Shown: positions 7,084-12,473, numbered from the stretch's first letter. The stretch is DNA of 18,581 nt from an uncultured Alphaproteobacteria bacterium (GCA_910577095.1 CAJTLY010000013.1:34814-53394); one strand, 5' to 3'. Notes: generated from the sequence alone by a model not told the origin. Made by a program: numbers and translations.

Positions 7084-8163
7084 ATGAACCAGATCAAACG
7101 AATCGGAATTTTAACCAGCGGCGGCGACTGTGCCGGTCTAAACGCGGTCATTCGCTCGGTTGTCAATGCGGCCACCCTCAAAGGATGGGAAGTTTACGGC
7201 ATTAAGTTCGGCACCGACGGCCTCACCAACCGGCCTTTGCAATACGATGTTTTGACCCCGGCGAACTTTTCGAACACGCCGTGGCCGCGGCTGAGCGGAT
7301 CGTACCTCGGTTCGCTGAACAGCGGCGTCAAGCTGGAATCGATGGAAACTCTGTCGCAGAAGTTCGGCGAAGGCGCCCGCGAGCTGAAGTTGGACGCGCT
7401 GGTTGTGGTCGGCGGCGACGGCAGCATGAACATCGTCAGCAACTATTGCCATATGGCCGGCATCAAAATGGTCGGTATTCCGAAAACGATTGACAACGAT
7501 ACCCCGATTACCGACGCTTCGGTCGGTTTTGCCACCGCCTGTCAGGTTTGTACCAGTGCTCTCGACGCGCTTGAGCTGACGGCACGTTCCCACAATCGTG
7601 CCCTGATTCTCGAAGTGATGGGACGCGACGCCGGACATCTGGCGATGCATTCCGCGATTTCGGGTTTTGCCGATGTTTGTCTGGTGCCGGAAATTCCCTA
7701 TAAGATTGATTCGATCATTGCCAAACTGAAGTCAATTAAGGAAAGCGGCCGCAATCATGCCCTGATCGTGGTATCGGAAGGCGTAAAACGCGAAGACGGC
7801 CAGCATGTTTCCGCCGCCACCAACAAAATCGGCGAAACGGTTTACGGCGGTATCGGTCAGTATCTGAGCGCCGAGCTTAACAAACGTTACAAAGAATTTC
7901 AGACCCGGGTTACCACCCTGGGCCATGTTCAGCGCTCCGGCGATCCGTTGCCCACCGACCGCATTTTGGCAACCATGTTCGGAGCCAAAGCGGTTGCCTT
8001 GTTGGAAGAAGGCAAGACCAACCGGATGGTGGTTTGGAAAAATCATCGCATCGAAGATTATGACATTGACGATGTGGTTAAAGAAGGCACGACATTGTTG
8101 GATGTCAGCAGCGATTATGTCAAAGCTGCCCGCGCCGTCGGCATGTATGTCGGTGAAGAATAA
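7084..8163 (+). CDS. pfkA: 6-phosphofructokinase, PfkA family, mixed G/K active-site signature
   Basis: The 359-residue protein phosphorylates fructose 6-phosphate to fructose 1,6-bisphosphate in glycolysis. Visible motifs are TSGGDCAGLN (11-20), GGDGS (110-114), PKTIDND (133-139, catalytic Asp137) and MGRDAGH (179-185). At the position equivalent to E. coli Gly104 this enzyme has Gly113, as in ATP enzymes. At the position equivalent to Gly124 it has Lys134, as in pyrophosphate enzymes. Known family rules give weight to the first residue, so ATP use is slightly favoured, but PPi use or both cannot be excluded from sequence. AGGAG at 7073-7077 is 6 nt before the ATG. It is monocistronic, with a structured terminator at 8207. 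The symbol is used in the broad family sense. Confidence 0.95.
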   Translation: MNQIKRIGILTSGGDCAGLNAVIRSVVNAATLKGWEVYGIKFGTDGLTNRPLQYDVLTPANFSNTPWPRLSGSYLGSLNSGVKLESMETLSQKFGEGARELKLDALVVVGGDGSMNIVSNYCHMAGIKMVGIPKTIDNDTPITDASVGFATACQVCTSALDALELTARSHNRALILEVMGRDAGHLAMHSAISGFADVCLVPEIPYKIDSIIAKLKSIKESGRNHALIVVSEGVKREDGQHVSAATNKIGETVYGGIGQYLSAELNKRYKEFQTRVTTLGHVQRSGDPLPTDRILATMFGAKAVALLEEGKTNRMVVWKNHRIEDYDIDDVVKEGTTLLDVSSDYVKAARAVGMYVGEE

Positions 8164-8206
8164 AATGCGGTGCGGGTATTGAGCGCCCGCAACCATGCGA
8201 ATGCCC

Positions 8207-8248
8207 AACCCCGGAGACGGCTGTGCAATGCTGTTTTCGGGGGTTTTT
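8207..8248 (+). terminator. Terminator after the phosphofructokinase gene
   Basis: AACCCCGG (8207-8214) pairs with CGGGGGTT (8238-8245), with one extra G and further pairing inside (GAGACGGC with GCTGTTTTC). A T-run of five follows. A smaller GCGGG/CCCGC hairpin lies just before it. Confidence 0.7.
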
Positions 8249-8283
8249 ATTGTTTGGCGGGTGAGACTTGCCGGAAAAGCCGA

Positions 8284-8312
8284 TTGACAGCTTTTGCAAC
8301 CTAAAGTATAAA
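8284..8312 (+). promoter_or_regulatory. Near-consensus sigma70 promoter in the pfk downstream gap
   Basis: TTGACA (8284-8289), a 17-bp spacer, then TATAAA (8307-8312). This is the best promoter in the window by eye. No conventional gene starts within 350 bp downstream, so it must drive something else: a short RNA or the 20-codon ORF at 8474. Predicted start is near 8319, at the foot of a hairpin. Confidence 0.65.
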
Positions 8313-8473
8313 AAGAAAGTCCGTTGCGGGAACAACGGACTTTTGATAACTCAGAAAGGGGTTAAAACACCCTTAACTCGCTTTCCATGAGTTAAAGATA
8401 ACCTGTTTGAGTTTGATTGTCAAGTTTTAAACGGGTCGGTGTTTTCCCCTTTCGCACTGTGAAAGGAAAAGTA

Positions 8474-8536
8474 ATGAGAATAAAAATTATTCTGATTATT
8501 CGGAAAATCCGGATTTTTTTATCTATTAAAAGATAA
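8474..8536 (+). CDS. Possible 20-residue isoleucine-rich cationic peptide
   Basis: The ORF begins MRIKIILIIRK and ends IKR, TAA at 8534-8536. Eight of 20 residues are isoleucine and seven are Arg or Lys, so it would be a membrane-active amphipathic peptide if made. AAAGGA lies 7 nt upstream at a good distance. That site sits in the right arm of the CCTTTC/GAAAGG hairpin (8448-8466), which would hide it from ribosomes. This resembles the translational control of type I toxin mRNAs or of leader peptides. One terminator-like hairpin (8498-8520) lies inside the ORF, which is odd for a true gene. A chance ORF in AT-rich DNA is a serious alternative. Confidence 0.3.
   Translation: MRIKIILIIRKIRIFLSIKR
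8498..8520 (+). terminator. Terminator-like hairpin inside the 20-codon ORF
   Basis: ATTCGGA (8498-8504) pairs with TCCGGAT (8508-8514) with one G-U pair and a three-base loop, followed by seven T residues. It could end an upstream transcript early, before the 20-codon ORF is completed. Confidence 0.55.
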
Positions 8537-8543
8537 AAGAGAG

Positions 8544-8572
8544 AGGGGAGCAAGCGATTGCTCTCCTTTTTT
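8544..8572 (+). terminator. Rho-independent terminator closing the intergenic unit
   Basis: AGGGGAGCAA (8544-8553) pairs with TTGCTCTCCT (8558-8567) with one G-U pair and a GCGA loop, followed by a T-run. It lies 7 bp after the stop of the 20-codon ORF and before the promoter of the gene at 8696. Confidence 0.8.
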
Positions 8573-8634
8573 GTTGTTAAATCAGTCGATTTTCTGAGGA
8601 AAAAATGTTTTTGAATTTCTTTGTCGGAAAAAAG

Positions 8635-8662
8635 TTGACAATTGACAAAAATTTCGTACAAT
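8635..8662 (+). promoter_or_regulatory. Promoter of the repeat-protein gene at 8696
   Basis: TTGACA (8635-8640), a 16-bp spacer and TACAAT (8657-8662). A second overlapping TTGACA follows at 8642-8647. The leader would be about 27 nt and contains AAGGG before the ATG. Confidence 0.65.
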
Positions 8663-8695
8663 ATTCTTATAGATATATTCTGAAAGGGTTATGCC

Positions 8696-9658
8696 ATGTT
8701 CAACAATAAAATACGCAAAGCGTTAGGGATGAAGCCGGTATCCGAGACCAAAACCGACCGAAACGGAAAAACGACGGTTACCGATTATTTTCCCGATTTT
8801 TCGGTCAAAGAAGTTGCGGAATATCGCGAGATTGACGGCGAACGTGTCAAAGACGGCAGCCATGTCGTCTATGACGAAAAAGGCACCGCGCTTTCGGTAG
8901 AGCATTATGACAGCGGAAAAATCACCGACTCGACCGAATATGACTCCGACGGCGGCAAAAAGGTCAGCAAGTTTTCTCGCGGAAAGTTGAGTGAAGTGAC
9001 CGAGCATCGTGCCGACGGCAGTAAGATTATCAATGACTACAGCGACGGCTATGTATTCAAAACCAGAGTCGGTGCCGACGGCCAGACAATTTCCGCAAGC
9101 CGTCTGTATGATCTTTCCGACAAACCGGCCACCATGGTGATGAGCAAAGGTACCCGCAAAAGAACCTATGTGAAGGCTTATATCAACGGATTTGCCATCG
9201 GTGAGACCATCGGCCTCGGCCATGCCGCCGATCCGCAAAAAGCGGCGGAATCCTGCCGCCAGAATACTTTGTATAATGCAGCGCTCAGAGCAATCAGAGA
9301 AGGCAATCAGGGGCGTTTGGAAGAAATTACCAATCAGGCGCTGAAACAAAAGCAACTGCTGGGTAACGAAGATTTTCAGAAATTGGTGCAGCAATGCTAT
9401 GAGGCAACCCATGCCGAAGTTGCCGCGACCGATATTTCCAAGTTTCAGGCTGCTTTTCATCAGAAGCTGGAAGAAAGCGGTTATCAAAAGTTGACGCCGG
9501 CAGCGAAAGCAAATTCGTCTTTGCGCAAAATGCGCGAGGCGGTCGGTGAGAAGAATGAGACGGCCGTCAAGACGGAAAGCAACGAAAAATCGTCGCCGAC
9601 GGTGGAAAAGCCCAACCGTCAGATGACGCCGCCTGCAGTAGAACGTGACACTTACTAA
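8696..9658 (+). CDS. Unknown repeat protein with YwqK/MORN-like N-terminal half, 320 aa
   Basis: There is no signal peptide or membrane segment. Residues 57-145 hold about four repeats of roughly 22 residues with the pattern Y-D-x-x-G near the start and Y-x-x-G or K-x-x-x-x-T towards the end (examples: YDEKGTALSVEHYDSGKIT, EYDSDGGKKVSKFSRGKLSE, EHRADGSKIINDYSDG). This resembles the beta-strand repeats of YwqK/MORN_2 proteins. Residues 180-290 look alpha-helical (ALRAIREGNQGRLEEITNQA, FQAAFHQKLEESGYQKL), and the last 30 are polar and disordered. AAGGG precedes the ATG. It has its own promoter and two terminators behind it, so it is a single unit. The function is unknown; cytoplasmic scaffolding is only a guess. 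Confidence 0.8.
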   Translation: MFNNKIRKALGMKPVSETKTDRNGKTTVTDYFPDFSVKEVAEYREIDGERVKDGSHVVYDEKGTALSVEHYDSGKITDSTEYDSDGGKKVSKFSRGKLSEVTEHRADGSKIINDYSDGYVFKTRVGADGQTISASRLYDLSDKPATMVMSKGTRKRTYVKAYINGFAIGETIGLGHAADPQKAAESCRQNTLYNAALRAIREGNQGRLEEITNQALKQKQLLGNEDFQKLVQQCYEATHAEVAATDISKFQAAFHQKLEESGYQKLTPAAKANSSLRKMREAVGEKNETAVKTESNEKSSPTVEKPNRQMTPPAVERDTY

Positions 9659-9662
9659 AGAC

Positions 9663-9690
9663 AAAACCCCGGATCTGTTTCCGGGGTTTT
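9663..9690 (+). terminator. Terminator after the repeat-protein gene
   Basis: AAAACCCCGGA (9663-9673) pairs with TCCGGGGTTTT (9680-9690), a perfect 11-bp stem with a T-run, starting 4 bp after the stop codon. Confidence 0.9.
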
Positions 9691-9708
9691 TGTTTATAAG
9701 GTGTTTTG

Positions 9709-9735
9709 AGCGTCCTGTCAATCGGACGCTTTTGT
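9709..9735 (+). terminator. Second terminator-like hairpin
   Basis: AGCGTCC (9709-9715) pairs with GGACGCT (9724-9730), followed by a T-rich run. It backs up the preceding terminator. Confidence 0.65.
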
Positions 9736-10025
9736 TTTTGGAAGGCAAAGGCAGCGCGGCGTTTTTGCGGCCGGCGCGAGCGGTTGACTGCGATAAAAAG
9801 CGCAGCGAAAACCGGCTTCGGGATCGGGGAAAGAATCAGCCTGAGAATCGATTTAAAAGCCGGATGAAATCGGGGCTAAAGAATCGGTTAAAAAGCCAGT
9901 CGAAATCGGGATTGAAAAAGGAGAGTTGAAAGCGGTGCGCCCCGCAGATCGAAAGAAAACGTCCGGCAGCGGGAATTACCGGGGAAGCGGGAGATCGTCG
10001 GCAAAAGACTGAGAAACGGGGCCGG
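9736..10025. other. Purine-rich non-coding stretch
   Basis: About 290 bp with strong purine bias on the plus strand, between the repeat-protein gene and the RNA-element cluster. Short ORFs exist on both strands, but none has a ribosome site or credible composition. One plus-strand frame would have to start inside the previous gene and cross two terminators. It contains the degenerate 36-bp tandem repeat at 9845-9917. Confidence 0.5.
9845..9917. repeat. Degenerate 36-37 bp tandem duplication
   Basis: Two adjacent units each begin GAATCG, continue with a TTaAAAAGCC-like middle, then GAAATCGGG, and end with an A-rich segment (9845-9880 and 9881-9917). Identity is roughly three quarters by eye. 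No gene function is apparent. Confidence 0.5.
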
Positions 10026-10104
10026 AAAAAGGCGGCCGGAGAGTTCGCATTACCATTACACAAGAAATGGCATCCTCAGGACAAAGCAGAGGCTCCCCGG
10101 GCCG
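10026..10104 (-). ncRNA. Structured RNA element, copy A (no promoter of its own)
   Basis: This is the third tandem copy of the element described for copy B, 79 bp from it. On the minus strand it opens CGGCCCGGGGAG and carries CCTC/GAGG and CCATT/AATGG hairpins. It closes with CTCTCCGGCCGCC and five U residues (plus-strand A 10026-10030). It lacks the 5' segment and the promoter-like sequence of B and C, so it would be transcribed only by read-through from B. It may be a decaying duplicate. Confidence 0.4.
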
Positions 10105-10195
10105 AAAAAGGCGGCCGGAGAGTTCGCATTACCATCACTCAAGAAATGGCATCCTCAGGACAAAGAAGAGGCTCCCCGGCCGATAGTCAGTGACC
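10105..10195 (-). ncRNA. Structured RNA element, copy B (candidate small RNA, about 91 nt)
   Basis: On the minus strand a promoter-like TTGACT (10225-10230)-17 bp-GATGAT (10202-10207) precedes a start near 10195. The RNA has a 5' CCCCGG that can pair with CCGGGG 14 nt later. A long outer stem joins GGCCGGGGAG near the 5' side to CTCTCCGGCC near the 3' end with one mismatch. Two internal hairpins are CCTC/GAGG and CCATT/GATGG, and a U-tract (five, 10105-10109) follows the GC stem. It is nearly 90 percent identical to copy C by eye. I know no described family that it matches. The minus strand is preferred because of the U-tract and the promoter. Confidence 0.5.
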
Positions 10196-10201
10196 GGGGG
10201 T

Positions 10202-10230
10202 ATCATCTCAGTAAATTGCTCAATAGTCAA
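10202..10230 (-). promoter_or_regulatory. Promoter-like sequence of copy B
   Basis: TTGACT and GATGAT are separated by 17 bp on the minus strand, matching the spacing in copy C exactly although the spacer sequence differs. The -35 is embedded in a perfect 10-bp inverted repeat, CAATAGTCAA (10221-10230) with TTGACTATTG (10239-10248), which also covers the stop codon of the upstream 64-residue ORF. Confidence 0.4.
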
Positions 10231-10242
10231 GAGTGATGTTGA

Positions 10243-10437
10243 CTATTGTTCCCTGGCGCAGTGCAAGATAAAAGCGATAATCTTGCCCAAGGCGCGCTGG
10301 GTTTCCTCGCTTTGGCTGAATACAAAAGCTTCAAACTCCTTAAGGTTGCGGATCGGTTTGTCGTTCGGATCATTCGATTCGCGATCCGAAGCGGTGGAAA
10401 CGGTTGTTTTGTTTTGGTTGGAAATCGGTTGGCCCAT
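10243..10437 (-). CDS. Small unknown protein (64 aa) between RNA copies B and C
   Basis: The product begins MGQPISNQNKTTV, has a polar, probably disordered first half (STASDRESNDPNDKP) and a helical second half (LKEFEAFVFSQSEETQRALG, then KIIAFILHCAREQ). An upstream in-frame ATG at 10449 is possible. The ATG at 10437 is preferred because GAGGG lies 6 nt before it. Codon use resembles that of the real genes around it. It has no signal or membrane segment. Its start is 45 bp downstream of the U-tract of copy C on the same strand, so it may be expressed by read-through of that element. The function is unknown. Stop TAG at 10243-10245 falls within the inverted repeat over the copy B -35. Confidence 0.6.
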   Translation of the reverse strand: MGQPISNQNKTTVSTASDRESNDPNDKPIRNLKEFEAFVFSQSEETQRALGKIIAFILHCAREQ

Positions 10438-10481
10438 GACTGCCCTCATGCAAAAATAAAGTTAAAGTCGGGGGCTGAAAG

Positions 10482-10572
10482 AAAAGGCGGCCGGGGAGTT
10501 AGCGTTACCATTGCTCAAGAAATGGCATCCTCGGGACAAACCAGAGGGCTCCCCGGCCGATAGTCAGTGACC
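10482..10572 (-). ncRNA. Structured RNA element, copy C (candidate small RNA or leader)
   Basis: This copy starts near 10572 from TTGACT-17-GATTAT on the minus strand. Its outer stem GGCCGGGGAG with CTCCCCGGCC is fully paired, where A and B have a mismatch. It retains the CCTC/GAGG and CCATT/AATGG hairpins and ends with CCGGCCGCC and four U residues (10482-10485). The 5' CCCCGG can alternatively pair with CCGGGG, which would break the outer stem. That is the kind of two-state fold used by attenuators and riboswitches. The 64-residue ORF begins 45 bp beyond the U-tract, so this copy may be its regulatory leader. Confidence 0.5.
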
Positions 10573-10578
10573 GGGGAT

Positions 10579-10607
10579 ATAATCTCAGTTATTTTATGAA
10601 GAGTCAA
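10579..10607 (-). promoter_or_regulatory. Promoter-like sequence of copy C
   Basis: TTGACT (10602-10607), 17 bp, GATTAT (10579-10584) on the minus strand. It overlaps a perfect 10-bp inverted repeat, CTCAGTTATT (10584-10593) with AATAACTGAG (10606-10615), different in sequence from the one at copy B. A plus-strand TATAAT at 10578-10583 is also present but has no matching -35. Confidence 0.4.
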
Positions 10608-10615
10608 TAACTGAG

Positions 10616-10799
10616 TTACAGCATTTATATCCCATGCTGCTTGAGCGTTAACAGACGAACGCTAATTCGTCCGGACTATCTCTAGCCCTGCGGATACCTG
10701 TTTGATAGGTATGGTTTAAAATAATAGATTTATATTATGTGCTTTAGAAATTTGAATTAGTTCTGGGCACTTATTTATGATACATTAGATACTATAGGG
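10616..10799. other. Hairpin-containing intergenic stretch before the XRE gene
   Basis: No gene was found. It contains mutually exclusive hairpins AGCGTT (10644-10649)/AACGCT (10658-10663) and GACGAA (10654-10659)/TTCGTC (10666-10671), and a further hairpin ATACCT (10694-10699)/AGGTAT (10707-10712). These may belong to an untranslated leader or be chance. From about 10720 the DNA becomes very AT-rich. Confidence 0.3.
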
Positions 10800-10808
10800 T
10801 GGTATAAT
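10800..10808 (+). promoter_or_regulatory. Extended -10 promoter of the XRE regulator
   Basis: TGGTATAAT gives a perfect TATAAT (10803-10808) with an extended TGn (10800-10802). No good -35 is seen, which is normal for extended -10 promoters. The predicted leader is about 40 nt. Confidence 0.55.
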
Positions 10809-10855
10809 ATAAAGTCAAGTTAAATTATAATCATTATATTAACCAGATAAGCTAA

Positions 10856-11248
10856 ATGAGATTTTACATGTTAATTAATAAGAGAAAAAATCAAACCAGA
10901 GTAAATAAAGTCGTTCTTGCAATGAAGAAGGCAAGAATAAGACAGAAAATCAGTCGTTACAGATTGGCACATGATACCGGTCTGAGTGAAAGTTCGGTTG
11001 CAAAAATCGAAGATCTAAAGCAAAATCCAACCTTAAGTACTCTTATCGAGATGGCGATCAGTCTCAATTTTGATCTGCCGCAGGCGATCAAAGAAAACTT
11101 TCCGGACACCGCTGATGAAAGAGAAGGTGAGGAAGAGTTGCTGACGCTGTCGCCGACTTTTCATTTGGCAGTTGAGTGTCTTAAAAAGATGGATGAGGAA
11201 ACGCTGCAAGTGATTTACAAAGTGGCAAGAGCGCTCAACGGTCGTTAA
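10856..11248 (+). CDS. XRE-family helix-turn-helix regulator, 130 aa
   Basis: Residues 28-80 form a Cro/CI-type HTH domain: IRQKISRYRLAHDTGLSESS (27-46) with a recognition helix around SESSVAKIED (44-53), then NPTLSTLIEMAISL. The C-terminal 50 residues are acidic and then helical (ADEREGEEELL, LAVECLKKMDEETLQVIYKV) and may mediate dimerisation. No peptidase or toxin domain is present. The start is uncertain: ATG 10856 has only a weak AGATAAG upstream, and ATG 10868 and ATG 10922 are in frame. A dedicated extended -10 promoter and a terminator make it a single unit. Position next to unusual repeated DNA suggests an accessory-element regulator, but its target is not shown. Confidence 0.85.
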   Translation: MRFYMLINKRKNQTRVNKVVLAMKKARIRQKISRYRLAHDTGLSESSVAKIEDLKQNPTLSTLIEMAISLNFDLPQAIKENFPDTADEREGEEELLTLSPTFHLAVECLKKMDEETLQVIYKVARALNGR

Positions 11249-11251
11249 AAA

Positions 11252-11275
11252 AATCCCGCTCCAGCGGGTTTTTTT
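11252..11275 (+). terminator. Terminator of the XRE gene
   Basis: CCCGCT (11255-11260) pairs with AGCGGG (11263-11268) around two bases, flanked by A and T runs. It starts right after the stop codon. Confidence 0.85.
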
Positions 11276-11965
11276 GTATCTTTTTGCCGCGGCGAAAAAC
11301 GAATCGGCCCGGCAAGCATTTTAATTCTCAATTTATATACTATAGGTAGAGTTGTATTTTGTGATGCAACCGGTAATTGCTGCTGCCTTGTGAGCGCCGG
11401 TACCCGGAATCGCAGCGGTTGGGAGAGAGAGGACGCCGCGGTAAATGCGGGGACAAACGGAGAGAGGGGGAACGGCGTGGAAGCGAGGAAAAAGGGTGAG
11501 GAGATGCGGCGGCAGATGTGAGAAAAAGGCGGAATCGTCGGGAGATGGGGAGAGACAGAATCGGCCGGAGAAGAACAGGGAAAGACAGGGACAATCGGAA
11601 CTGAGGAACGCAAGAAGAATCGGCTCTCCGATTAATTTAATGCATATTATAGGTAGAATATAACAAATATTACACTCTGAGATTGTGTTCGTCTTAGGGG
11701 TGTGAGGCTGTCAGACAAACCAAACCGTGTCGAGGATCAGGGAACCGACAGGGGCGGGGTCGATACAGGCGGGATGGTCAGGAGTGTGGACGGCGAGGAA
11801 AATGTCAGGCGGCAGCAGGCGGGGTGATCAGGAGTGTGGACGGCGAGGAAAATGCCAGGCGAATCGGGTAGCGGGCGACATCAGTTTAACCCGGCTGTGT
11901 CGGTGATCGGGCCGGGTGTTCGGGGTCATCGCCGGATAAAAACATGCGGCGGGACGAGGGACACG
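11276..11965. other. 690-bp purine-rich region without a recognisable gene
   Basis: Two G+A-rich blocks (about 11400-11630 and 11690-11960) are each preceded by an AT-rich promoter-like patch containing TATAGGTAGA (11341-11350 and 11648-11657). The related TATAGGGTGG occurs at 10794-10803, before the XRE gene. Short ORFs here are of biased composition and lack ribosome sites. Hairpins are AATCGG (11618-11623)/CCGATT (11628-11633) and ACCCGGC (11889-11895)/GCCGGGT (11911-11917). The 50-bp tandem repeat at 11766 lies in the second block. Confidence 0.5.
11766..11865. repeat. 50-bp tandem direct repeat, two units
   Basis: Units at 11766-11815 and 11816-11865 share the core TCAGGAGTGTGGACGGCGAG. 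They differ at only three positions over the first 46 bases, then diverge in the last four. The high identity indicates a recent duplication. No ORF runs through it, and there are no spacers of the CRISPR kind. Confidence 0.8.
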
Positions 11966-12424
11966 TCAGGCAAATTTTAACGAATCGAGAAAGCCTTGCA
12001 AAATATAAGCTGCCGCCGAAGCGTCCAGCACTTTTTTGCGTTTGGAACGCGAGAGGTCGACTTCCTTGATCAAAAAGCTTTCAACCGCTGCCGAAGACAG
12101 TCTTTCGTCCCAAAAAGCCAGCGGCAATTCCACCGCTTGTTGCAGTTTGGCGGCAAAAGCGCGCACTTCGGCGGCAATTTCGCCTTCCTGTCCGTTCATT
12201 TGCAGCGGCAGTCCAAACACCATGCCGCCGATTTCTTTTTCTTCGATAATCCGCCGGATCGCCGCCAGATCGGCTGCCCAGTCGGAACGTTGGATAATGC
12301 TGTGCGAAGACGCAATCGTTCGTGACAAATCCGATACCGCAACGCCGAGACGCCGGCTGCCGTAGTCAAAGCCGATCAGCGCTTTTTTGGCCGGAAGTTG
12401 TAATTTGAAATCGGTAATATTCAT
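11966..12424 (-). CDS. ruvX: RuvX/YqgF-type putative pre-16S rRNA nuclease
   Basis: The 152-residue protein has the RNase H-like fold signatures of the YqgF family: GFDYGSRRLGVAVSD (18-32, Asp20), GLPLQMNGQEG (71-81), WDERLS (105-110, Glu107) and LDASAAAYILQGFLD (133-147, Asp135 region). These acidic residues bind the metal. Family members process the 5' end of 16S rRNA and some have been described as Holliday-junction resolvases. The only good start is ATG 12424. Its AAGG lies directly against the start codon, closer than usual, so translation may be weak or use AAAGA further upstream. It is divergent from tolB across 98 bp. No clear terminator is seen downstream. Confidence 0.93.
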   Translation of the reverse strand: MNITDFKLQLPAKKALIGFDYGSRRLGVAVSDLSRTIASSHSIIQRSDWAADLAAIRRIIEEKEIGGMVFGLPLQMNGQEGEIAAEVRAFAAKLQQAVELPLAFWDERLSSAAVESFLIKEVDLSRSKRKKVLDASAAAYILQGFLDSLKFA

Positions 12425-12473
12425 CCTTATGTCTTTATAAAATTTTGTCTCTGCTAATGAAATTTTAACAATG

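Larger units (their letters stand above)
8319..8572 (+). ncRNA. Candidate structured transcript with an embedded small ORF
   Basis: The predicted transcript opens with an 11-bp hairpin (AAAGTCCGTTG 8316-8326 with CAACGGACTTT 8333-8343; the transcript begins inside its left arm). A nested helix follows: ACTCAGAAAG near 8351 with CTTTC and TGAGT near 8385, enclosing GGGT/ACCC. Then come CCTGTTT/AAACGGG and CCTTTC (8448-8453) with GAAAGG (8461-8466). It ends at one of two terminators (8498-8520 or 8544-8572), giving about 200 or 254 nt. It does not show the end-to-end pairing of 6S RNA or the conserved motifs of RNase P RNA. It may be a regulatory RNA or the mRNA of the 20-codon ORF. Confidence 0.45.

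Noticed and set aside
8284..8572. 6S RNA, RNase P RNA, SRP RNA or tmRNA
   Set aside because: The 5' and 3' ends do not pair as in 6S RNA; only a short GAAAGTCCG resembles RNase P and the length is too small; the SRP GGAAG-tetraloop motif and tmRNA alanine acceptor are absent.
9645..9929. 94-codon plus-strand ORF with 12-residue repeats (NRxKSxxKSGLK)
   Set aside because: Its start lies inside the previous gene and it would have to cross two strong terminators; the peptide repeats simply reflect the 36-bp DNA duplication.
10026..10576. CRISPR array or type III toxin-antitoxin repeat array
   Set aside because: Only three copies, directly abutting or separated by an ORF, with no regular unique spacers and no Cas or ToxN-like protein nearby.
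10616..10855. tRNA gene in the hairpin-containing gap before the XRE gene
   Set aside because: No cloverleaf spacing, no GGTTCGAATCC-type T arm and no CCA-ending acceptor stem could be assembled.
11445..11663. 72-codon plus-strand ORF and overlapping minus-strand ORFs in the purine-rich region
   Set aside because: Extreme Arg/Gly/Glu or Pro/Ser composition follows from the purine bias; no ribosome site.
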